Source: Candidatus Calescibacterium sp. | Lineage (GTDB): Bacteria; Calescibacteriota; Calescibacteriia; Calescibacteriales; Calescibacteriaceae | Assembly: GCA_025060505.1 (NCBI GenBank) | Contig: JANXBU010000002.1 | Coordinates: forward strand, 62,001 to 126,000 | DNA: 64,000 nt | Direction of reading: 5' to 3' | Shown: in pieces, positions 53,522-60,914 of the stretch | How positions within the stretch are numbered: position 1 is the first letter of the stretch | Layout: every line of letters begins with the position of its first letter | Program-made: the position numbers and the translations under genes | The notes under the pieces: generated by a model | What the model was told of the DNA's origin: nothing | Databases searched by the model: none | Seen by the model: the letters and a program-made list of their open reading frames with translations, nothing else

Positions 53522-55276
53522 CTACTCTTGAAATTGAAACTTGTATATGTAAAAATCTCCTATTTGTGTTATTGGATGTAGGTATGTTTCGGATTGATTT
53601 TTAGGTTTTCTCCTGATAACATAATCAATTCTGTATTTCTGCATAAGACTTTTGATGTATCTTTCATTGGGAAGGAATTTTTCAGCCTCTTCAATGATGT
53701 ACCTAAAATAAGAATCTGCTGAGGAGAAATCCGATATATTAAGTCCTTTTGGTAATCCAAAACATGCAGCCATATCCCATAAACCTAGGCATGAACAATT
53801 TTTTTTTGATATTTCACTGATATCTGAACTGAGCAACTTTTCTTTCAGTATAAACCTTTCAAAAACCTCCCAGTCTTTGAGATCAGAGAAATAGTTTGCA
53901 TATACGTGAAACACATATCTGCCCGTCAAGGATAATATGATCTCAGTTTGAGCGTATCCACTACTTGAAATATCTTCCATTACGATCACATCCTTTTTAT
54001 CAGTTGAGCGATTTATCCACTGCAATATTTTTGATAGATCCTGATTGTGATAAGAATTTCTTTTGTCAACGAAGAACTTGCTCCAACTTATTAGAAAACC
54101 AACAAACATAATAAACACTAAAATTACAGCCAAGACCTTTGAATAATCTTCTACCTTTTCCAAAAAGAATCCAATCACAATTCTGTTGAAGAATTTGAGC
54201 ATAAACCAAATGTGGTGCGCCATTTGAAGATATATTCCCGTCAGCGGTTCAACGAAAAGCAGAATGATTCCACAGAATGCTGAAATAAGTAGAAACACCC
54301 CCTTTTCGGAAAAGTTTCTCGCAATCAGAAACGCGGTAAAAGATATAATAAAGAATATAATGTACCCCCTCGGTAGAACTAAAAGAGATAGAGAGTCCTG
54401 AACTTCAATAAGCATTGCTGCTCGTTTTATTCCATCTTGTAAAATACCGAGCTGCCAATAGTTGAAAACTATCGCCGGAATACCCACAATCATTCCTATA
54501 ACAATAACTTCAATTATTTCTTTCAGATCCTTTCTTACCCTCAGAACATAGTAGATCAAGAACAAAGCAACAGACAACCAAACATACAACCACCAATATA
54601 CAGTAGAGTAAAAAAGAAATCCGAGAAATAAACCAGCAAAGAACTTATATTTTCTATTCTTCTTCTGTTCCAGAAATTTTATAAAAAATATACAGAAAGC
54701 TATAAGAAAAATCATAAAATACACAGGATTGAATATTCTCAGAAGCTCCCAAAATAAAAAATCACCCGGGATGTCAAATATGTAATTAAATATTAACTCG
54801 TAGAATGATGGAAAGCTTTCTGTTTTTCCAAGTATGGCTCTTGCAATGAAGTATATAAAATTCACACCAACCATAGAACCAGAGAAATGTGAAAGATATA
54901 CAAAAAAGATAGACGATTTCTTCCGAAACACGAGCCTAAGAAATTTCAAAAGCAAAAATGCTTCAAGAAAGATTATAAATATCCTTAATATAGAGAAGTA
55001 GTAAAGCGGTATGAAAAATTTTAATGGATACATTATACATAGCAGAGGAACAATGAGTCCCCATTTTTGCTCAAAAAAGAAGAAATTTCCTCCACAGAAG
55101 TCAACCTGCTTCACCCATATTAATTCATCAAGGTGAAGATAGACAGATTCTTTATATTTTACCAACGAGTATACAAACAGTAAATTCATAACAAAAGAAG
55201 TCAAGAATGAAAGCAAAAAGTCAGTAGCATTTGAACGGAGAAAACTTTTCATATAAGAAATTCCGATACTAAACAT
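53522..55276 (-). CDS. Polytopic membrane protein, possible GT-C-type glycosyltransferase
   Basis: A 584-residue protein with about ten or more hydrophobic spans and a C-terminal soluble region from ~440. The first external loop contains HLDELIWVKQVDFCGGNFFF with an acidic pair (D-E), a pattern seen in GT-C glycosyltransferases that use lipid-linked sugars. The C-terminal part (KKNCSCLGLWDMAACFGL) is Cys-rich. No confident family can be named. Stands alone; convergent neighbours are absent. Confidence 0.45.
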   Translation of the reverse strand: MFSIGISYMKSFLRSNATDFLLSFLTSFVMNLLFVYSLVKYKESVYLHLDELIWVKQVDFCGGNFFFFEQKWGLIVPLLCIMYPLKFFIPLYYFSILRIFIIFLEAFLLLKFLRLVFRKKSSIFFVYLSHFSGSMVGVNFIYFIARAILGKTESFPSFYELIFNYIFDIPGDFLFWELLRIFNPVYFMIFLIAFCIFFIKFLEQKKNRKYKFFAGLFLGFLFYSTVYWWLYVWLSVALFLIYYVLRVRKDLKEIIEVIVIGMIVGIPAIVFNYWQLGILQDGIKRAAMLIEVQDSLSLLVLPRGYIIFFIISFTAFLIARNFSEKGVFLLISAFCGIILLFVEPLTGIYLQMAHHIWFMLKFFNRIVIGFFLEKVEDYSKVLAVILVFIMFVGFLISWSKFFVDKRNSYHNQDLSKILQWINRSTDKKDVIVMEDISSSGYAQTEIILSLTGRYVFHVYANYFSDLKDWEVFERFILKEKLLSSDISEISKKNCSCLGLWDMAACFGLPKGLNISDFSSADSYFRYIIEEAEKFLPNERYIKSLMQKYRIDYVIRRKPKNQSETYLHPITQIGDFYIYKFQFQE

Positions 55277-55725
55277 ATGACAAAACTTTACAAATATTTA
55301 TGCTTTATATAGAGATAGAATAGATATTTTAAATACTTTGCTCTACCATAAAGATAAATGTATTCTGGAAAAAAACAAAAAAACCTCTTCAAAAGACTTT
55401 CTACACGATTTCACCACATTATAAGCAATTCACTATAAAACTCGATCTCATATTCCCTTACAGAACATAGTAATAGCACAACATAACACAATGATAAGCA
55501 ATTTGCTCCGTTGCAAACACCTGATAATCTTCTCATTTCAGAAATCCCGAAAAGACTACGTTTTATGAACGCAACAAAGCATAAGTAATTCTGTAAATAC
55601 AAAACCAAACATATCAAATTGCTAATACAAAACGAAATGTATCAATTACAAGATTTCAGAAAAAATCAATCGGAATCAAGAAACAAATCAAAGAAATCAA
55701 GGAAAGTAAAAAAGGAGGTAGAACT
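55277..55725. other. 449-base gene-free region upstream of the Fe-S oxidoreductase
   Basis: No credible gene. The short direct repeat ATAAGCAATT occurs at 55421-55430 and 55494-55503, with a variant ATAAGTAATT at 55581-55590, 73 and 87 bases apart; these might be regulator sites but the evidence is thin. The right end holds the strong AAAGGAGGT ahead of the next ATG. Confidence 0.5.
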
Positions 55726-57747
55726 ATGGAGAACCTATTGAGCTTAAACAACATTTTAAGATATGAGGTAATAAGACCAATTTTGTTCCTTGGAATATTC
55801 ACCGCAGCTTGGATTGGATTCTTTTACAGCTTCGGGAAGCTTCTGAGACTAGTTTTCCTTGGAAGATATGAAGCAAGATTCAAAGATATACCGAAGAGAA
55901 TTTATACTGTTTTAAAGGATGCTTTTGCTCAGTATCAGCCTCTCAGGTATCTGAACTCAGGAATAAAACATTTTTTCTTCTTCTGGGGTTTTATGATAGT
56001 CTCTCTTGAAACTCTTGAATACTGGATACAAGGTGTATTTCCACATTTCAAATTACCAATCTTGAACACAACTTTCAAGCCAGCTTTTCTCCTTATGGAA
56101 GACACAATACAATTTCTGGTAATTTTAGCAATAGGATTCGCACTGGTTCAAAGATTCATTTTTAAAACTAAAAGATTGGAAAACACACTTGACTCCATAG
56201 TAATTCTCACGCTGATATTTACTCTTATGTTCACATCACTTGTCACAAAAGCAGGTTCACTGATACTTGAGGGAGAAAGCTTCACATATTCACCATTTTC
56301 AAAAGTTTTTGGATATATGATGCTTGGAGCAAATTTATCTCTTGACCAGATTTTCGTGATCAAGGAGATCTTCTGGTGGTGGCACGTTCTGACAGTTCTT
56401 GGATTTCTCAACTATCTACCATACTCAAAACATATACACATAATAACCGCAATACCAAACATACTCTTCAGAAGACTTGAGCAGACAAAATGCAATGTTG
56501 AGCCACTTGATCTTGGGAAACTTGAAAGAGGCGAGGTGGAGTATTACGGAGTAAAAAAACTTCAAGATTTTACTTGGAAGCAACTTTTTGATTTCATATC
56601 ATGCACAGAATGTGGAAGGTGTTCAGACTTATGTCCAGCTACAAATACAGGTAAGGTTCTCTCTCCAATGCATCTTGTTCACAAACTGAAAGACAGACTA
56701 AAATACGATGGAACTCAAATCATCAAAGGAAGTGGTAAAGACCTACCTCCAATAGCTGACGGAGTACACATAACAGAGGATGAAATATGGGATTGTACAA
56801 CCTGTGGTGCTTGTGAAGAGATATGCCCAGTTGGAATTGAGCATCCAAGATTCATAATGGATATGAGGAGGTATCTTGTGTTTGATCAAAAAATGCCTCC
56901 ATCTGCCGGAAAAACATTGCAGAAAGTTATGAACCAGGGAAACCCATGGGGACTACCTCAGGAATCAAGGGATGATTTTGTGAAACAAGTTGGATTTGAG
57001 AAAGTAAATGGAAAAGTAGAAGCAGAGTACCTATACTGGATGGGTTGCGCTGGATACTTTGAACCATCTGGGCAGAAAATCGTTCTTGCTATGAAGAAGA
57101 TATTAGATAGCGCCGGAATTAAGGTTCAGGTTCTCGGTTCAGCTGAGAAATGCACAGGAGATCCGGCAAGGAGACTCGGGGAAGAAGGACTGTTTGCTAT
57201 GATTGCGAAAGAAAACATAGATTTTCTAAACAGCATAGGAGTGAAAAAAATACTTACCCACTGTCCGCATTGTTTCCAGACAATCAAACACGATTATAAA
57301 CAGTATGGTGGAAACTTTGAAGTCATACATCATAGCCAGTTCATCAAACAACTTATAGATTCCGGAAAGCTGAAAGTGAACCCGAAAAAGAACGGTGCAA
57401 TTGCATATCACGATTCATGCTACATGGGAAGATACAACTCGGTATACGATGCTCCACGAGAGATAATTTCAAAAGCAACTGGCGCAAAGCCACTTGAAGC
57501 TTTGAGAAACAGACAAAAAAGCATGTGCTGCGGAGCTGGTGGAGGAAAAATGTGGTTTGAAGAAGACAGAGGAACAAGAGTAAACTACAAAAGATTCGAA
57601 GAATTTGAAAAGATAAATGCAGAACAAATAGCAGTTGCTTGCCCATACTGTTTCATCATGCTCAGTGATGCTACAAAATACAAAGGTGTAGAAGATAAAG
57701 TGAAGGTAAAAGATATATCTCAGGTCCTCGCAGAATCTATCGAATGA
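55726..57747 (+). CDS. HdrD/FadF-like membrane iron-sulfur oxidoreductase
   Basis: A 673-residue electron-transfer protein. Residues 1-250 form a heme-b-like membrane domain of nitrate-reductase-gamma type (about six spans, e.g. HFFFFWGFMIVSLETLEYW). Two 4Fe-4S motifs follow: CTECGRCSDLCP (C293-C303) and CTTCGACEEICP (C357-C367). The C-terminal half has two CCG-type domains: WMGCAGYFEP near 441 and HDSCYMGRY near 565, with MCCGAGGG at 600-605. In other bacteria such proteins pass electrons from ETF or heterodisulfide to quinone (FadF, HdrD, LutA relatives). No etfAB or hdr partner is adjacent. AAAGGAGGTAG precedes the ATG. Confidence 0.85.
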   Translation: MENLLSLNNILRYEVIRPILFLGIFTAAWIGFFYSFGKLLRLVFLGRYEARFKDIPKRIYTVLKDAFAQYQPLRYLNSGIKHFFFFWGFMIVSLETLEYWIQGVFPHFKLPILNTTFKPAFLLMEDTIQFLVILAIGFALVQRFIFKTKRLENTLDSIVILTLIFTLMFTSLVTKAGSLILEGESFTYSPFSKVFGYMMLGANLSLDQIFVIKEIFWWWHVLTVLGFLNYLPYSKHIHIITAIPNILFRRLEQTKCNVEPLDLGKLERGEVEYYGVKKLQDFTWKQLFDFISCTECGRCSDLCPATNTGKVLSPMHLVHKLKDRLKYDGTQIIKGSGKDLPPIADGVHITEDEIWDCTTCGACEEICPVGIEHPRFIMDMRRYLVFDQKMPPSAGKTLQKVMNQGNPWGLPQESRDDFVKQVGFEKVNGKVEAEYLYWMGCAGYFEPSGQKIVLAMKKILDSAGIKVQVLGSAEKCTGDPARRLGEEGLFAMIAKENIDFLNSIGVKKILTHCPHCFQTIKHDYKQYGGNFEVIHHSQFIKQLIDSGKLKVNPKKNGAIAYHDSCYMGRYNSVYDAPREIISKATGAKPLEALRNRQKSMCCGAGGGKMWFEEDRGTRVNYKRFEEFEKINAEQIAVACPYCFIMLSDATKYKGVEDKVKVKDISQVLAESIE

Positions 57748-57863
57748 AAAATTAAAGATCAGAACACCATAGAAATCTACACGGATTTTGTTGATGATTG
57801 CTCAGCTCGTGTATATCCTACAGAAACGTTTCCTGAGTTTTTATAAATCTTGTTATATAAAGA

Positions 57864-57869
57864 TATAAT
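57864..57869 (+). promoter_or_regulatory. -10 box of the thioredoxin-like gene
   Basis: TATAAT ends 7 bases before the ATG at 57877, so the start site would be at or within a base of the start codon (leaderless). Confidence 0.45.
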
Positions 57870-57876
57870 AAAAACT

Positions 57877-58401
57877 ATGAGAATTGGAGATAGCATAATA
57901 GATTTTACACTTCCGGGAACAGATGGCAAGATATACTCGCTTTCATCTTTTGAAAAAGGTAAACCCATAGCTGTTATCTTCTGGTGCAATCACTGTCCTT
58001 ATGTTAAAGCTTGGGAAGATAGAATAATAAAGATTGGAAATGAATTCAAAGAAAAAGTTCAGTTTGTTCTCATAAACGCAAATGATCCAAACAAGTATCC
58101 AGATGACTCTTTTGAAAAGATGAAGGAGCGAGCTAAGGAAAAAAATTATCCTTTTCCGTATCTTTTCGATGAAAGTCAAAATGTTCCAAGAAAATATAAC
58201 GCTCAAAGAACACCTGAGATATTCCTGTTTGACCAGAACTGGAAACTTGTTTACCATGGAGCTCCCGATGACAATTATGAAGATGAGAAGAAAGTCAAGA
58301 AAAGATATTTCGTAGATGCGATTCAATCGATACTCAACAATCAGAAACCGGAGATAAGCGAAACTCATCCAGTAGGTTGCACCATAAAGTGGAAAAACTA
58401 A
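57877..58401 (+). CDS. Thioredoxin-fold peroxiredoxin/resA-like protein
   Basis: A 174-residue AhpC/TSA-fold protein: start IGDSIIDFTLPGTDGKIYSL, then the thiol site FWCNHCPYV with two Cys (C37, C40), then VLINANDPNKYPDDSFEKM and QNVPRKYNAQRTPEIFLFDQ. It resembles cytoplasmic members that lack a signal peptide. A TTG upstream at 57850 is possible; the ATG at 57877 is preferred. The tsaE frame overlaps its end. Confidence 0.85.
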   Translation: MRIGDSIIDFTLPGTDGKIYSLSSFEKGKPIAVIFWCNHCPYVKAWEDRIIKIGNEFKEKVQFVLINANDPNKYPDDSFEKMKERAKEKNYPFPYLFDESQNVPRKYNAQRTPEIFLFDQNWKLVYHGAPDDNYEDEKKVKKRYFVDAIQSILNNQKPEISETHPVGCTIKWKN

Positions 58402-58838
58402 ATTTTTCGAGCAAATCTACTGATGATACAAAAAAAATCGCAAGACAGATACTTGAAAAAGTAAAGGAAAAATTTGGAAGCCAAGAAGGAGTAGTATTTC
58501 TTCTTGAGGGAGAACTCGGAAGCGGAAAAACAACTCTGGTAAAGTTTTTTACAGAACAGATATCCGAAGATAGTCACTATGTTTCTTCTCCCACATTCAC
58601 AATAGTAAATGAATATCCAAAAAAGATACTACATATAGATCTTTACAGAGTAGATGAACCAGATGAAATAATATCTTTCTTACAGGAGAAGATTCAAGAA
58701 GATAAATATTCAGCATTCATTGAGTGGGGGGAAAAATTGAATAGAAAAATCTTTGATAAGACAGTAAGAATAAAAATAGATTTCGGTGATGGTGAATCAG
58801 AAAGATATATAACTATGGAGATAGCAGATAATTTATGA
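58389..58838 (+). CDS. tsaE: tRNA threonylcarbamoyladenosine biosynthesis ATPase TsaE
   Basis: Works with TsaB/TsaD in making t6A37 of ANN-decoding tRNAs. The 149-residue product has the P-loop LEGELGSGKTTLVKFF, SPTFTIVNEY, the catalytic HIDLYRVDEPDEI and EWGEKL. No ATG is available; the GTG at 58389 overlaps the previous stop by 13 bases, and a TTG at 58377 would overlap by 25. GTG is preferred because AGGT lies ~11 bases upstream of it and too close to the TTG. tsaB and tsaD are not adjacent. Confidence 0.9.
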   Translation: MEKLNFSSKSTDDTKKIARQILEKVKEKFGSQEGVVFLLEGELGSGKTTLVKFFTEQISEDSHYVSSPTFTIVNEYPKKILHIDLYRVDEPDEIISFLQEKIQEDKYSAFIEWGEKLNRKIFDKTVRIKIDFGDGESERYITMEIADNL

Positions 58839-58924
58839 TTGTCTTGAATAGATAAACTATTACGATGTTCAAGAATTCTGATTTTTTAAAAACAGAGGTA
58901 TTCAAGACTATTTTATAGATTTGA

Positions 58925-59000
58925 GCCAAGGTAGCTCAGGCGGTAGAGCGGCTGCCTTGTAAGCAGCAGGTCGCGGGTTCGAATCCCGCCCTTGGCTCCA
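58925..59000 (+). tRNA. tRNA-Thr (UGU)
   Basis: Acceptor GCCAAGG/CCTTGGC, D-arm AGCTCAGGCGGTAGAGC, anticodon loop CTTGTAA (anticodon TGT), T-arm GCGGGTTCGAATCCCGC, discriminator T, encoded CCA at 58998-59000. Confidence 0.95.
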
Positions 59001-59185
59001 TATCAACTATGTCAATATATGGATGGATACTTCTTACAACATCTTGGTCAATTGTCATAACAACAACTGCAATTTGCATATCTAAATTACTAAAAGCACC
59101 GAATAACTCATCTATTGTAAAAAATGGCAACGGAAATAAGAAAGTAGGGAACCAAACTAAAAATCAACAACAAACATAGTTCAAA

Positions 59186-59593
59186 ATGAAAACTTTCTCA
59201 AAAACAATAGATGTAAGAACAAGTTCAAGGAACTGCTTTGTAGACATAACAAGATATATATCAAGCATATGCGAAGAAAGTAAAATATCAGACGGAATAA
59301 TCACGATATTTGTTCCACACACAACATGCGGAGTCATTGTGAATGAAAATTATGATCCAACTGTTCAGAAAGATATACAAAAAATCCTTGGCGAAATAGC
59401 TCCGGAAAACCAAGACTACTCACATACAGAAGGGAATGCAGACTCACACATAAAAACAGCAATTGTTGGAAATTCTATAACTATACCAATAAACAATGGG
59501 AAAATACCCTTTGGAACTTGGCAAGGAATATTTCTAACCGAATTTGATGGTCCAAGAACAAGAAAGGTTATAGTAAAAATCATCGGAGTCTAA
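59186..59593 (+). CDS. yjbQ: YjbQ family protein (UPF0047)
   Basis: A 135-residue member of a widespread family, some of which show thiamin-phosphate synthase activity. Motifs: FVPHTTCGVIVNENYDPTVQ, SHTEGNADSHIKTAIVGNS, PFGTWQGIFLTEFDGPRTR. Length is typical. Its true cellular role is unknown. No Shine-Dalgarno sequence upstream. The preceding 59001-59185 stretch has no gene on this strand. Confidence 0.92.
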   Translation: MKTFSKTIDVRTSSRNCFVDITRYISSICEESKISDGIITIFVPHTTCGVIVNENYDPTVQKDIQKILGEIAPENQDYSHTEGNADSHIKTAIVGNSITIPINNGKIPFGTWQGIFLTEFDGPRTRKVIVKIIGV

Positions 59594-59735
59594 AAACTTC
59601 TACTTTCTCAAACTTTCTCAAAGATATAAAAATATAACGATTAAACATTTTCGAGAAAATTGGAACAACGAATCTTGCGAATTCAAGTATCGAGTCAAAA
59701 AAAATTAATCATCGAGATGAAAATTCACAAAATTT

Positions 59736-59761
59736 ATAGTCCATAGTTTATAGTCCGTAGA
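59736..59761 (+). repeat. Short imperfect tandem repeat TATAGTCC
   Basis: TATAGTCCATAGTT and TATAGTCCGTAGAA occur back to back near 59736-59761, 14 bases apart, at the stop of the next gene. This is a small-scale repeat with no clear role. Confidence 0.5.
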
Positions 59762-60074
59762 ATTTTAGCTCCCAACTTATAAATTTTATTTTACCAGCAA
59801 GACCTTTTGATATAGATTGAGCTACCAAATCTTTCTCCTTTTGTTTTTCCAGAAGAATATAAACCTGAGATCCTGCTATGTTTTTCACTTTGTCTAGTAA
59901 TTTTTCTGGTTCATCATCAGGAGAAAGTATATATACAACTCCAATTTTTAAATCACCAGATTTTATCACAAGATCTGACTCCTGGTGAATTTCCGCTTTT
60001 ATTCCCTTTTCTTTTAGTTTCTTAGCAAGCTCATCTCTTATAAATTCTTTTATGAATTCTTTCTTTGCGCTCAT
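59748..60074 (-). CDS. Protein of unknown function, possibly nuclease-fold
   Basis: A 108-residue product. The N-terminal half is helical and charged (KEFIRDELAKKLKEKGIKAE), followed by a beta/alpha segment with EIHQESDLVIKSGDLKIGVV, which loosely resembles the E...D...K arrangement of PD-(D/E)XK nucleases. The frame opens at a TTG (60101), but the ATG at 60072-60074 is preferred. No neighbours suggest a role. Assignment is weak. Confidence 0.45.
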   Translation of the reverse strand: MSAKKEFIKEFIRDELAKKLKEKGIKAEIHQESDLVIKSGDLKIGVVYILSPDDEPEKLLDKVKNIAGSQVYILLEKQKEKDLVAQSISKGLAGKIKFISWELKFYGL

Positions 60075-60142
60075 AAGTTGATCAATATAATAGTTTTTCA
60101 AAAATCATAACTTGAATAAATTTTCCGACTAAAATACAATAT

Positions 60143-60511
60143 GGGGATGAATATGGGTTTTGACGGTGTAAAGGGGAGCATGGTTTCGCTGAAGTGCTTT
60201 TGTAGCGCGGGTTACTCCAGCCTTAAAATGGAGAAAAGGTTCGCCAACTTCGTTCCTGCTGCAAATGTTCTCCCTGCATAATTAGGGAGGGGTAAGATAA
60301 ACCTCGCTTCCCGGGTTTATCTTGCTTGAAAATAGGGAAGCTAGGAGGAAATTTTGGGTCTGAGTTTCCTCCGAAATCCAGCAGACCCTATTGGGAGCTT
60401 TCCTTTTGCCTATCAAAGGAAGCTCGCCGAGATAAAAAGATAGGCTACGCAGCGTAAAGGCTGTGCGATCCCTTACACCGGACGGGGGTTCAAATCCCCC
60501 CATCTCCACCA
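60143..60511 (+). ncRNA. ssrA: tmRNA (SsrA)
   Basis: Transfer-messenger RNA for rescue of stalled ribosomes. The tRNA-like ends pair (GGGGATG at 60143-60149 with CATCTCC at 60501-60507), the 5' region has GGTTTTGACGG, and the 3' T-arm reads GGGGGTTCAAATCCCCC with discriminator A and encoded CCA at 60509-60511. The tag reading frame resumes at GCC 60243 and ends TAA 60279-60281, encoding ANFVPAANVLPA. The internal part has several pairable pseudoknot-like blocks. ccmH follows almost directly. Confidence 0.95.
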
Positions 60512-60539
60512 AATATTTCTGATATTCATTTTTCTCATA

Positions 60540-60914
60540 TTGCTGACAACACAAGAAATAAAAGGACTAACCACAACCATAAATGAATCTTCTGACATAA
60601 ACGAAAAAAGCACAGAAGACATAAGAAAAAGAGCTGAATATCTTTACGAGATACTAAGATGTCCAACCTGTCAGAACATACCAATAAAAGATTCTCACTC
60701 AGAAATGGCAGAGCTTATGAAAAAAATAATATTAGAGAAATTACAGGAAGGATGGAACGAAAAACAGATCATCGACTTTTTTGTACAAAGATACGGAGAT
60801 GAGATCTTACTCTATCCGGGGAACGCAATTCTGAATTATATACCCTTTCTTCTATTCGCGATTGGTCTTATAAGCTTGATAATCATTATCCAAAAAACGA
60901 GAAGGACAAAATAA
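60540..60914 (+). CDS. ccmH: Cytochrome c maturation protein CcmH
   Basis: Thiol oxidoreductase that reduces the heme-binding Cys of apocytochrome c. The 124-residue form has EILRCPTCQNIPIKDSHSEM (C41, C44), KLQEGWNEKQIIDFFVQRYG and a C-terminal membrane anchor (IPFLLFAIGLISLIIII). The listed start is a TTG at 60540, but the in-frame codons just upstream (60513-60539) read as a hydrophobic signal-like run (IFLIFIFLI), so translation may begin at a rare codon such as CTG 60519 or ATT 60528, within 8-17 bases of the tmRNA 3' end. No other ccm gene is nearby. Its end overlaps the convergent next gene by 79 bases. Confidence 0.85.
   Translation: MLTTQEIKGLTTTINESSDINEKSTEDIRKRAEYLYEILRCPTCQNIPIKDSHSEMAELMKKIILEKLQEGWNEKQIIDFFVQRYGDEILLYPGNAILNYIPFLLFAIGLISLIIIIQKTRRTK

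Noticed and set aside
58936-59130. 64-codon minus-strand frame over tRNA-Thr
   Set aside because: Its end is the antisense of the tRNA; only the upstream 43 residues are kept as a weak remnant.
60282-60554. 90-codon minus-strand frame over the tmRNA
   Set aside because: It is an antisense shadow of the tmRNA gene with no protein features.
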